Shown piece by piece: positions 40,270 through 47,243 of a DNA stretch of 64,000 nt. Under the pieces are notes generated by a model that was not told the origin of the DNA, made no database searches, and saw only the letters and a list, made by a program, of their open reading frames with translations. Numbering within the stretch: the first letter of the stretch is position 1; each line of letters opens with the position of its first letter. The stretch covers positions 2,852,001 through 2,916,000 of the forward strand of contig NZ_CP077769.1 in NCBI RefSeq assembly GCF_020386615.1, written 5' to 3'. Both the position numbers and the translations under genes were made by a program. This stretch comes from Chitinophaga pendula. GTDB lineage: Bacteria > Bacteroidota > Bacteroidia > Chitinophagales > Chitinophagaceae.

Positions 40270-41562
40270 TTAAGTTGTTGACGGCGGTATGCCATCTTTG
40301 GATACGGCGATACGTTGTGCCTGGTAGATCCCATTGTGGCCGCTGAAATAGTATGCGGTGAAGCAGGCGACGGCGAAATAGAGGGTATGTTCGGCGCCAA
40401 ACAGTTCTATACCCATCAACGTGCAGGCGATGGGGGTATTGGTGGCGCCGGCGAAGACGGCAATGAATCCCAGGGCAGCGAAGAGATCTACGGGGGCGCC
40501 CAGGAGGATGGCGAGGGTATTACCCAGGGTAGCTCCGATAAAAAACAGAGGGGTGACCTCTCCTCCTTTGAAGCCCATCCCTAAGGTGATAGCGGTGAAC
40601 AGGATTTTGAGCAGCCAGCTCCAGGTGTTTGCGCCCCCCTGTTGAAAGGCGGCGGTGATGCTGACACCACCCGGATATTGGCTATATACGCCTAATCCTA
40701 TGTAATCACGGGTACCCAGGAGCCAGCAGAGCAAGATGACCAGCACACCTCCTATGGCCGGTATCATCCAGGGGATTGGTATTAACCGTTGTGCGGCATC
40801 TTTTATGCGATGCATGGTGTAGGCGAACAACCAGCTGGCGCTGCCGAAAGCGACGCCGGCGAGTATGACTTTTCCCAGCAGCTGTATGTCCAGGTGTGTC
40901 CATTGCTTAAAGGGTAATTGCCGGTAGCCGATATGATAATGTGTATGGGAGATGCCCCATGCGGCACATACGAGGTCGGCGCCGACGGCAGCCATGAGGC
41001 AAGGCAGTAATGCATTGTACCTGATGGTACCGATGGCGAGGACTTCCAGGGCGAATACGGCGCCTGCCAGCGGGGTACCGAATACGGCGCCGAATCCACC
41101 AGCGATACCTGTCATCAGCAGTATGCTGGTATCAGTGGGGCCTAATCGCAACCAGCGAGCCCATTTGCCCGCCATGCTCCCTCCTATCTGTACGGCGGTA
41201 CCTTCGCGGCCGGCGGAGCCTCCAAAGAGGTGTGTGATGATAGTAGTGGCTAATACCAGGGGGCCCATGCGAGCCGGCACCCCACCACCCGGGCGATGTA
41301 TCTCTTCCATAATGAGGTTGTTGCCGGCGGCGGCATTACGGCCGCTCCAACGATATAACCAATAAATGAGTATTCCCGCCAGGGGTAGTAAGTATAGCAA
41401 CCAGGGGTATTGCCAGCGCAGGTGGGTAGCTTTATCCAGCAACCAAAGGAATAATGCTACCAAGGAGCCTGTAACAAGGGAGACCGGGATGAGCAGTAAC
41501 GTCCAACGAAGTAATTGGTAAGTGATGTTAAGCGGTGAATGGGATGCGTTGTTCTGTTTCAT
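40270..41562 (-). CDS. CLC-F type fluoride/proton antiporter
   Basis: A 430-residue CLC-family membrane protein with about ten hydrophobic segments. Instead of the chloride-type GSGIP motif it has GNNLI at 80-84, and the gating-glutamate motif reads GREGT at 118-122 (Glu120) rather than GREGP. Both variants are typical of the CLC-F branch that expels fluoride. The [16 protein letters not shown] segment near 330-345 replaces the usual GGxFxP. A fluoride riboswitch directly upstream supports the substrate. It should protect the cell from cytoplasmic fluoride. Annotation as a plain chloride channel would be misleading. Confidence 0.9.
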   Translation of the reverse strand: MKQNNASHSPLNITYQLLRWTLLLIPVSLVTGSLVALFLWLLDKATHLRWQYPWLLYLLPLAGILIYWLYRWSGRNAAAGNNLIMEEIHRPGGGVPARMGPLVLATTIITHLFGGSAGREGTAVQIGGSMAGKWARWLRLGPTDTSILLMTGIAGGFGAVFGTPLAGAVFALEVLAIGTIRYNALLPCLMAAVGADLVCAAWGISHTHYHIGYRQLPFKQWTHLDIQLLGKVILAGVAFGSASWLFAYTMHRIKDAAQRLIPIPWMIPAIGGVLVILLCWLLGTRDYIGLGVYSQYPGGVSITAAFQQGGANTWSWLLKILFTAITLGMGFKGGEVTPLFFIGATLGNTLAILLGAPVDLFAALGFIAVFAGATNTPIACTLMGIELFGAEHTLYFAVACFTAYYFSGHNGIYQAQRIAVSKDGIPPSTT

Positions 41563-41667
41563 ATCCTACAAATAATTACGATGCTACTTACTTGATGTGA
41601 GTAGCTATTTGTAGGCGCCATCAGCCCTGAGTGGGCGGTTTTTGAGCAGGAAGACACCATTTCCTGT
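41563..41667 (-). promoter_or_regulatory. Fluoride riboswitch (crcB motif) with expression platform
   Basis: On the minus strand the aptamer occupies about 41667-41611. A P1 hairpin AGGAAATGGTGTCTTCCT is followed by AAAAACCGCCC, a loop, and GGGCTGATGGCGCCTAC. The P1 loop GGTGTC can pair with GGCGCC as the pseudoknot, and GCCC pairs with GGGC. This matches the known fluoride aptamer layout. Just downstream, CCTACAAATA (41615-41606), which includes the 3' end of the aptamer, is perfectly complementary to TATTTGTAGG (41574-41565) two bases before the ATG. The two pairings compete. By inference ligand binding exposes the start of the antiporter gene. Confidence 0.93.
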
Positions 41668-41695
41668 TAATCTGAAGCACTAAGATAGTAAAAGG

Positions 41696-41747
41696 AATGA
41701 TATACGTTGCTTAAACAAATGATATACCTTAATTAAGCGAATGATAC
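41696..41747. repeat. Three direct repeats with 22-bp period
   Basis: AATGATATAC occurs at 41696 and 41718 and a shortened AATGATAC at 41740, exactly 22 bp apart. The first two units are similar over most of their 22 bp (AATGATATACxTTxxTTAAxC). They lie upstream of both the fluoride riboswitch (minus strand) and the methyltransferase gene (plus strand). Two-turn spacing on one helix face suggests a protein-binding site. The regulator is unknown. Confidence 0.6.
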
Positions 41748-41967
41748 GGGAGAGGTGGACCTGAACAGTTAACTTCTTCATCTACAGCAATTTACAACTA
41801 ATACAAAATATGCAAACAATTAATAAACAAACACTTATGCGTCAATTCGACACAAATACCCCCATATAGACCTGCTTTTGCCATGGCTATTTCCCCGGTT
41901 TGGCTGTATTAATTTACGGAAAGGGTATGATATTTACGTGTATTTCGGTAGTTATTAAACATTGGCT

Positions 41968-42717
41968 ATGAAGGAGAATAAATACGATGATGCGCGATTT
42001 TTTTCACGATACGGGAAGATGCAGCGGTCGCAACTAGGATTGGCTGGTGCGGGGGAATGGCATGCATTGCGGCATATGCTGCCCACCGTTGCTGGCAAGG
42101 ACGTATTGGATCTGGGATGTGGGTTTGGATGGCATTGCCGTTATGTGATGGAGCATGGAGCGGGGTCTGTGGTGGGCATTGATATTTCTGAGAAGATGCT
42201 GGCCCGTGCGAGGGAGATCAATTCGATGGAAGGCATCACATATATGCGGCAGGCGATCGAGGATGTGAAGTATCCGCCGGAGCGATTTGATGTGGTATTC
42301 AGTTCGCTGGCATTCCACTACCTTGCCTCTTTCGATGACATTTGTCGTCATGTGTATGAATGGTTGCGACCCTGCGGGCACTTTGTGTTTTCGGTGGAGC
42401 ATCCGGTATTTACGGCAGCTGGTGGTCAGGATTGGGTGTATGACGAGCAAGGTGTCATCCGGCACTGGCCTGTAGACCGATACTTCGAGGAAGGGGCACG
42501 GCAGGCGGCATTCCTGGGGACGCAGGTGATCAAGTACCATCGTACGCTTACAACTTATCTGCAAGGTTTGTTACGGCAGGGATTTTATATCCGGGAGGTC
42601 ATCGAACCGGCTCCCAGCGAGGAGATGCTACAATCGGTGGAAGGGATGCGGGATGAATTACGCCGGCCGATGATGTTATTGATTGCGGCGGAGAAACCTA
42701 AAAAGATATTCTGTTAA
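41968..42717 (+). CDS. Class I SAM-dependent methyltransferase
   Basis: A 249-residue protein starting at the ATG at 41968; an ATG two codons upstream is also possible. The SAM motif I is VLDLGCGFGWHC near 46-57, motif II is SVVGIDISEKML near 67-78, and FDVVFSSLAFHYL follows near 107-119. It resembles the UbiE/Tam-like methyltransferases often paired with resistance or tailoring genes. Its stop overlaps the start of the next gene by one base (TAATG), so the two are translationally coupled. Substrate unknown. Confidence 0.88.
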   Translation: MKENKYDDARFFSRYGKMQRSQLGLAGAGEWHALRHMLPTVAGKDVLDLGCGFGWHCRYVMEHGAGSVVGIDISEKMLARAREINSMEGITYMRQAIEDVKYPPERFDVVFSSLAFHYLASFDDICRHVYEWLRPCGHFVFSVEHPVFTAAGGQDWVYDEQGVIRHWPVDRYFEEGARQAAFLGTQVIKYHRTLTTYLQGLLRQGFYIREVIEPAPSEEMLQSVEGMRDELRRPMMLLIAAEKPKKIFC

Positions 42718-43583
42718 TGCGAAGCGAGACGACTATACGACAGCTGATATTGGACGTTGCCGGGCGGGATGAACGGATACGGGCTGTGTTATTGAACGGC
42801 TCGCGCGCTAATCCTGCTATTGACAAAGATATTTTCCAGGATTATGATATTGTGTTTGTGGTGACGGCGCTTGATGGTTTTATTGCGGACCATTCGTGGG
42901 TGGATATATTTGGAGAGCGGGTCATGATGCAGCTGCCCGATACGATGCGCTATGTGGGGATCGAGCCTAATTATACGCCGATATCGTTTGGATACCTTAT
43001 GCAGTTCAAAGACGGGAATCGTATTGACCTTACTTTGTTTCCGGTGGACAAGCTGAAAAGTGACTTTGTGAAGGACAGTCTGACTGTGGTATGGCTGGAT
43101 AAGGACGGGATGTTCGGCGATGTAGGGCTCAGCGATGATATTGACTATCATATCCGCCGGCCGGAAGCGGAGGCATTTGCGGAGACCTGTAATGAGTTTT
43201 GGTGGGTGAGTATGAATGTGGTGAAGGGATTGCAGCGTCATCAGCCTACGTATGTAAAAGAGATGCTGGAGCGTTATCTACGGCCGATGTTCCTGCAGAT
43301 GGTGTCGTGGAAGATCGGCGTGGAGCATCAGTTTGCGGTTTCTTTTGGCAAAGCCGGCAAATTGATGCAGCGATATTTGCCGGAGGCGTTGTATAAGGAT
43401 ATATTAACGACATATGTTGGCTATGAGCCTGAGGAAAACTGGCAGGCATTATTACGGTTGGCTGATCTTTTTAAGGCGCTTGCGCATGACGTAGGCGGGG
43501 CCCTGGGATTTGTGATCAACCGGGAGGATGAGGAAAATGTGATGACCTATCTGCGACAGCAGTACGCTACTTTTGGCAGGTGA
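42717..43583 (+). CDS. Aminoglycoside 6-adenylyltransferase-like protein
   Basis: A 288-residue protein of the ANT(6)/AadK family. The nucleotidyltransferase motif reads LLNGSRANPAIDKDIFQDYDIVF at about 24-46, with the GSRAN and DYD residues expected for metal and ATP binding, and DGNRIDLTLF follows near 98-107. Length matches ANT(6) enzymes that adenylylate streptomycin. Chromosomal homologues in Bacteroidota may have other substrates, so resistance is not certain. It overlaps the upstream methyltransferase gene by one base and ends before a strong terminator. Confidence 0.85.
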   Translation: MRSETTIRQLILDVAGRDERIRAVLLNGSRANPAIDKDIFQDYDIVFVVTALDGFIADHSWVDIFGERVMMQLPDTMRYVGIEPNYTPISFGYLMQFKDGNRIDLTLFPVDKLKSDFVKDSLTVVWLDKDGMFGDVGLSDDIDYHIRRPEAEAFAETCNEFWWVSMNVVKGLQRHQPTYVKEMLERYLRPMFLQMVSWKIGVEHQFAVSFGKAGKLMQRYLPEALYKDILTTYVGYEPEENWQALLRLADLFKALAHDVGGALGFVINREDEENVMTYLRQQYATFGR

Positions 43584-43598
43584 TAGTGGTTGCTAAAT

Positions 43599-43636
43599 AA
43601 AAAGGCTTGCCGGTATATTACTGGCAAGCCTTTTTT
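43599..43636. terminator. Bidirectional intrinsic terminator
   Basis: AAAAAGGCTTGCC and GGCAAGCCTTTTTT flank a short loop. It ends the methyltransferase/ANT operon on the plus strand and the small GG-leader peptide gene on the minus strand. Confidence 0.9.
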
Positions 43637-43652
43637 AATTCCTTTACAGGGA

Positions 43653-43835
43653 TCAGCCGTTCGTGCAGGCGCAGTTGTTACCCAGGCAGTGACCGTAGTC
43701 AAAACCGAGTTCGTTGCAGGTTTGGATACAGAGGAAGGATTTGCAAACCAATGCGTTGTTGTTGGAACCACCGCCTTTGATGGTTTTCAGTTCTTTTTTG
43801 TTGATTCCTTTACCGAAGGTTGTTAACTTTTTCAT
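43653..43835 (-). CDS. Cys-rich GG-leader peptide (candidate bacteriocin/RiPP precursor)
   Basis: A 60-residue peptide. The leader MKKLTTFGKGINKKELKTIKGGG matches the Bacteroidota double-glycine leader pattern (MKKL...KxELKxIxGG) recognised by C39 peptidase transporters. After GG the mature part is about 37 residues with six Cys spaced VCKSFLC, IQTC, GHC and NNCAC, which could form three disulphides or be modified. No transporter or modification enzyme is near. A lone TAnnTTTG-like element (43906-43913) may drive it. Confidence 0.82.
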   Translation of the reverse strand: MKKLTTFGKGINKKELKTIKGGGSNNNALVCKSFLCIQTCNELGFDYGHCLGNNCACTNG

Positions 43836-43905
43836 GGAAGTGATGATTGGATTTGGGTTGAAAAAATAGGTATTGTTGTAAGATACGCTGTTGGCTACAA
43901 ACGGA

Positions 43906-43913
43906 CAAAAGTA
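43906..43913 (-). promoter_or_regulatory. Possible -7 element for the GG-leader peptide gene
   Basis: The minus strand reads TACTTTTG here, an exact TAnnTTTG match 71 bases upstream of the ATG at 43835. No clear -33 TTG is seen at the usual distance. Confidence 0.4.
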
Positions 43914-44053
43914 AATGCGGCTATTTTTCAGTATTAGGTAATCCCCCTGCGGTGTGATTGCCTGTCATCTCTTTATATTTGAATCTGTAGTTTTCCCACG
44001 TTATTTATTGCACCCTGGACCTGTAATTTCTTCGAGTACTAAAATGAGCGTTT

Positions 44054-44119
44054 ATGAAAAAGAAAGGTGTTACGTAAGATTGATCCCTTGATAAGGTTAC
44101 GATTACCAGTTGGCTGATC
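44054..44119 (+). pseudogene. Decayed lanthipeptide-type precursor leader
   Basis: Read from the ATG at 44054 the frame gives MKKKGVT, a stop, D, a stop, then SLDKVTITSWL. This aligns position by position with the intact leader MKKKTFNTKLSLNKTTIASLS further along. Two in-frame stops (44075 and 44081) kill it and no GG or core follows. It is a relic of the same family. Confidence 0.6.
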
Positions 44120-44216
44120 CTTTGTTTGCCTGTGATCAGTTTTGACTAGTCCTTCCTCTATCATCCTGTACGAGCAATAGTGGATTTGCCTTCCAGCATT
44201 TTTTATTAGAGCCTAT

Positions 44217-44355
44217 GTAAGAAAAAAGCAACGGCTGCGTTGTTTATGCGTGACCGTAGTGCGCTGGTGACTTATATGAACAATTGTATGCTTTGTACGC
44301 AAACGCTGGCGAAGACATATCTGCGTATTTGTTTGCCGGGCACTGCTACCCGTTA
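44217..44355 (+). pseudogene. Decayed lanthipeptide-type precursor core
   Basis: The frame ending at the TAA at 44353-44355 contains NCMLCTQTLAKTYLRICLPGT. This lines up without gaps with the core SCAVCAPTRANSCRGLCIPET of the next gene, apart from one Cys changed to Tyr. Upstream there is only a KKKATAAL stretch and no recognisable leader or GG. It is a relic core, possibly of the same lost gene as the relic at 44054. Confidence 0.45.
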
Positions 44356-44391
44356 AATACTGTGCATTTGTTATTTCCTAAACATATACAT

Positions 44392-44628
44392 ATGAAAAAG
44401 AAAGCACTAAACTCCCGATTATCTATCAACAAAACCACGATTGCCCGACTGAGTGCAGCACAAGCTGCTTCGCTTGCAGGCGGTGGTACTGTAGCATCCT
44501 GGGATGTAGTATTAAGCTGTGCCGTATGTGCACCAACACGCGCAAATAGTTGCCGGGGGCTTTGTATACCGGAGACGGGGCCTGCTACCGGACCATTTAC
44601 GAACACTATTACGGGGCCTATCCTTTGA
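44392..44628 (+). CDS. Class I lanthipeptide-like precursor, copy 1
   Basis: A 78-residue peptide beginning MKKKALNSR; longer upstream starts are not supported by the paralogues. The leader contains LSINKTTIARLS, the conserved box of Bacteroidota class I lanthipeptide leaders, and ends LAGGG. The core of about 46 residues has the family pattern SCAVCAPTRANSCRGLCIPET, with four Cys and many Ser/Thr, and a Thr- and Pro-rich tail. These residues could become lanthionine rings if a LanB/LanC pair acts on it; none is in the window. Confidence 0.78.
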   Translation: MKKKALNSRLSINKTTIARLSAAQAASLAGGGTVASWDVVLSCAVCAPTRANSCRGLCIPETGPATGPFTNTITGPIL

Positions 44629-44667
44629 TCAACGGGGATTATTTCAGTATCTCTACGCCTATTACGT

Positions 44668-44898
44668 ATGAAAAAGAAAGCACTAAACTCCCGCTATCTA
44701 TCAACAAATGGACGAATGCGCGACTGAGTCAATCCCAGGCCGCGACGGTGAGTGGCGGCGCGAGTCCGTGTAATAGCCGGGGGAGCTGTTATTGCAGGAA
44801 GCATATGCTCTTTTGATACGCTGGCTGTCAGTTGTTTACCTATTTGTAATCCTGAGACTACAAGTCTTGCTTTTTATAGCATTTTTTGTTCACATTAA
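44668..44898 (+). pseudogene. Frameshifted lanthipeptide-like precursor, copy 2
   Basis: The start MKKKALNSR is identical at DNA level to copy 1, but one base is lost right after (CGATTATCT in copy 1, CGCTATCT here) and the frame stops soon after. The leader resumes in another frame as LSINKWTNARLSQSQAATVSGG. A second frame change is needed to read the core, ICSFDTLAVSCLPICNPET, which matches copy 3. Two frameshifts make this a clear pseudogene, apparently a recent one given the near-identical start. Confidence 0.72.
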
Positions 44899-44909
44899 CT
44901 CTCATATAC

Positions 44910-45098
44910 ATGAAAAAGAAAACGTTTAACACGAAGTTATCTTTAAACAAAACTACTATTGCCAGCTTGAGCCATGAGCAAACCCGTTTACTGGCGGGTG
45001 GTGCTGCTTCTGTGGAGGTTATCTGTCCGCTTGATACGAGGGTTATCAGTTGCCGGGTTGTTTGTAATCCTGTGACTATTCGCACCTGTACATTCTAA
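44910..45098 (+). CDS. Class I lanthipeptide-like precursor, copy 3
   Basis: A 62-residue peptide starting at the ATG at 44910. The leader has KLSLNKTTIASLSHEQ and ends LLAGG. The core is VICPLDTRVISCRVVCNPVTI with four Cys in total, matching copies 1 and 2 in spacing (SCxxxCxPxT). A GC-rich hairpin follows 20 bases after the stop. Confidence 0.8.
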   Translation: MKKKTFNTKLSLNKTTIASLSHEQTRLLAGGAASVEVICPLDTRVISCRVVCNPVTIRTCTF

Positions 45099-45118
45099 CA
45101 GGTATCGTATTCATTTTT

Positions 45119-45148
45119 ATACCTGCCGGTAGTGATGCCGGCAGGTAT
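45119..45148 (+). terminator. Hairpin after precursor copy 3
   Basis: ATACCTGCCGG at 45119-45129 pairs with CCGGCAGGTAT at 45138-45148 around 8 bases. The following U-tract is weak (AATTT), so it may be a terminator or an mRNA-stabilising hairpin between copies 3 and 4. Confidence 0.6.
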
Positions 45149-45172
45149 AATTTACCCCTAATGTTATACACT

Positions 45173-45397
45173 ATGAAAAAGAGAACATTTAACACCAAGT
45201 TATCGCTGCAGAAAGTTACGATTGCCCGATTGAGCAGTAATATGATCAGCGGCGGTGGGCAGCAGACTTTTCAGCCCAGCTGTGTGGTATGTCCACTGGA
45301 GACAGTGAAGGAAAGCTGTAATTTTAATTGTATTACCATTTATCAAAGTTGTGGGAGTTGTCTTCCTGAATCTATTGTAGTATGCCCGGAGCTTTGA
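45173..45397 (+). CDS. Class I lanthipeptide-like precursor, copy 4
   Basis: A 74-residue peptide starting at the ATG at 45173 (MKKRTFNTKLSLQKVTIARLS). The leader ends ISGGG. The core is longer and richer in Cys than the others: SCVVCPLETVKESCNFNC, then SCGSC and a terminal VVCPEL. It keeps the CxxC...SCxxxC pattern of copies 1 and 3. It is the last member of the array. Confidence 0.8.
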   Translation: MKKRTFNTKLSLQKVTIARLSSNMISGGGQQTFQPSCVVCPLETVKESCNFNCITIYQSCGSCLPESIVVCPEL

Positions 45398-45453
45398 GTG
45401 GTTACCCTGCTGGTGGCGCTACTACCTGTGGTGGTAATTATTGCTTTGTTGTA

Positions 45454-45849
45454 TTAAATTGCGAGGGCGTCCAGTATTTTGAGGACGGCGGGCGCCTGGC
45501 GTGGTGCTGCGAGGTAGGCAGCTTTAGTAAATAGTTGTATGGTTGCTATTTCTGCGGCAGGTTGCGGCGTACCTGTAAACGATGCAAAGAAACAATGGTT
45601 ATGCACGTCTACTCCATCGGGCTGATTGACGGCCTGTGCACGAAAATCTCCAAAATGGCGAATGGTAGCGGGATCGATCGTGATATTCAGTTCTTCCTGT
45701 AATTCTCTTACCAGTGCCTGTTCTGCTGTTTCTCCCGGTTCTATCTTTCCTCCCGGCATATAATAGATGCCTGGATTCTTTTTACTTTCTATCAATAATA
45801 ACTGTCCATTCTCGACATGTACGAGGCAGGCGACTTCTATTGTTCTCAT
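45454..45849 (-). CDS. NUDIX hydrolase
   Basis: A 131-residue single-domain protein with a complete Nudix box at about 33-55 (GGKIEPGETAEQALVRELQEEL): GX5EX7REUXEEXGU with all acidic metal ligands present. It hydrolyses nucleoside diphosphate-linked compounds; the substrate cannot be told. It is convergent with the precursor array and has no partner gene. Confidence 0.92.
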   Translation of the reverse strand: MRTIEVACLVHVENGQLLLIESKKNPGIYYMPGGKIEPGETAEQALVRELQEELNITIDPATIRHFGDFRAQAVNQPDGVDVHNHCFFASFTGTPQPAAEIATIQLFTKAAYLAAPRQAPAVLKILDALAI

Positions 45850-45988
45850 GCCAGCGAAATTACAAAAAAGGGTGTTTGGGTGCGTGGTACGTTAAATTTA
45901 GATTAAGTATGTGAAGACGGGTGGTATTTTCAGATGTGTGCTGATAAGTTTGCAGGCTGATGCATTCACTTTTCAAAAAGCTCAATCC

Positions 45989-46930
45989 ATGGATCGTCGT
46001 TCATTATTAAAACAACTGGGATTAGGTGCGCTGGTAAGTGCGATTCCGGGATCTAAGTTACTCGCGGCTACGCGGGAAGCTGTTATTGCACCGAAGAAGC
46101 GGGTATTACGTTTTGCACATCTTACGGATGTTCATATGCAACCGGAGCAGCAAGCGCCGAAAGGACTTGCGACCTGTTTACATCATATACAGTCGCAGAA
46201 AGATAAGCCTGCTTTCATTGTTAATACCGGGGATTGTATCATGGATGCGCTGAAGCAGCCCAGAGACCGTGTAGAGGCGCAGTGGAAGCTGTGGCATGCT
46301 ATTATGAAGGGAGACAATAGTCTAGCGATGGAGTATTGTATCGGCAATCATGACATATGGGCTGCTGGTGAGAAGACGGATGCTTTGTACGGTAAGAACT
46401 ATTCATTAGATATGATGCGTATTGAGCGTCGTTATCGCAGTTTTGACAAGGCGGGGTGGCATTTCATCGTATTGGACAGCATACAACCGAAGGTGGATGG
46501 CAGCTGGTATACCTGTCAGCTGGACGAAGAGCAATTTGACTGGCTGGAGCAGGATCTGGCTGCTAATACCGGTAAACATGTGATTGTACTTTCGCATGCC
46601 CCGATCGTATCTGCGGCAACGGTAGTGGTGGATAACAAGTACCGGGATGATTTTGGTTATACTTTAGGGCAAGGTTCTATGCATACGGATGCCGCCCGTA
46701 TCATCAGTTTGTTTGACAAACATCCGAATGTGAAATTATGTTTGAGTGGCCATATACATTTGTACGAGCAGATCATGTACAACGGTGTGACCTACATCAG
46801 CAACGGGGCTGTAAGTGGAGATTGGTGGAAAGGGATGCGTTACCGTACTGACAATGGTTATGCAATGGTGAACTTATATAGTGACGGTTCTTTTGACAAC
46901 GAATATATTTCTTACGGTTGGAAGGTGTAG
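45989..46930 (+). CDS. Exported metallophosphoesterase (calcineurin-like)
   Basis: A 313-residue protein, taking the start at 45989 because it gives a clean N-terminal export signal, MDRRSLLKQLGLGALVSAIPG, with a Tat-like DRRSLL. An upstream in-frame ATG at 45911 would bury that signal. Phosphoesterase motifs follow: HLTDVHM, NTGDCIMD, GNHDIW, VLSHAPIV and SGHIHLYEQ. It is probably a periplasmic phosphodiesterase or phosphatase. A strong terminator lies directly downstream. Confidence 0.9.
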   Translation: MDRRSLLKQLGLGALVSAIPGSKLLAATREAVIAPKKRVLRFAHLTDVHMQPEQQAPKGLATCLHHIQSQKDKPAFIVNTGDCIMDALKQPRDRVEAQWKLWHAIMKGDNSLAMEYCIGNHDIWAAGEKTDALYGKNYSLDMMRIERRYRSFDKAGWHFIVLDSIQPKVDGSWYTCQLDEEQFDWLEQDLAANTGKHVIVLSHAPIVSAATVVVDNKYRDDFGYTLGQGSMHTDAARIISLFDKHPNVKLCLSGHIHLYEQIMYNGVTYISNGAVSGDWWKGMRYRTDNGYAMVNLYSDGSFDNEYISYGWKV

Positions 46931-46942
46931 CTACGGGTATCT

Positions 46943-46990
46943 ATCCGTAGCTGTCTGTATGAATACCGCACAGCTACGGATCTTTATTTT
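46943..46990 (+). terminator. Intrinsic terminator of the metallophosphoesterase gene
   Basis: ATCCGTAGCTGT at 46943-46954 pairs with ACAGCTACGGAT at 46970-46981, followed by CTTTATTTT. An overlapping hairpin, AGCTACGG (46929-46936) with CCGTAGCT (46945-46952), would exclude it. Confidence 0.7.
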
Positions 46991-46998
46991 CTACCCAG

Positions 46999-47193
46999 TT
47001 ATTTTCCTTTAGCCGCTTTACGTTTGGCTTTATCTTTCGGATCATACTCTTCTTCATTGTATCCTTCGAGGACGTTATTCCCATCATCATTCTGTTCTTT
47101 TTTTGCCGCTTTTTTGGGTACTGGTGCGGCTTCATTTTTCCTTTTCTCTTCTTTGATGGCTCTTTTCTTGGCTGTACTTTTCCGGATAGTCAT
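46999..47193 (-). CDS. Small, highly charged hypothetical protein
   Basis: A 64-residue protein made almost entirely of Lys, Glu, Asp, Ala and Arg (KKRAIKEEKRKNEAAP, then EGYNEEEYDPKDKAKRKAA). It is probably disordered. Such short Lys-rich proteins are common beside other genes in Chitinophaga-like genomes but have no known function. It lies 50 bp downstream of the secreted hypothetical gene on the same strand. Confidence 0.6.
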   Translation of the reverse strand: MTIRKSTAKKRAIKEEKRKNEAAPVPKKAAKKEQNDDGNNVLEGYNEEEYDPKDKAKRKAAKGK

Positions 47194-47243
47194 ATTTTTC
47201 TGTTTTGCTTATATATGCCGGTACAAAAACGTTGCCAGTGGTA

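Noticed and set aside
40270..41562. Ordinary CLC chloride channel
   Set aside because: The selectivity motifs are of the fluoride type and a fluoride riboswitch precedes the gene.
44550..44816. 88-codon frame across lanthipeptide copy 2 as a real gene
   Set aside because: It joins the tail of copy 1 to the frameshifted leader of copy 2. The true start is the ATG at 44668, which is frameshifted.
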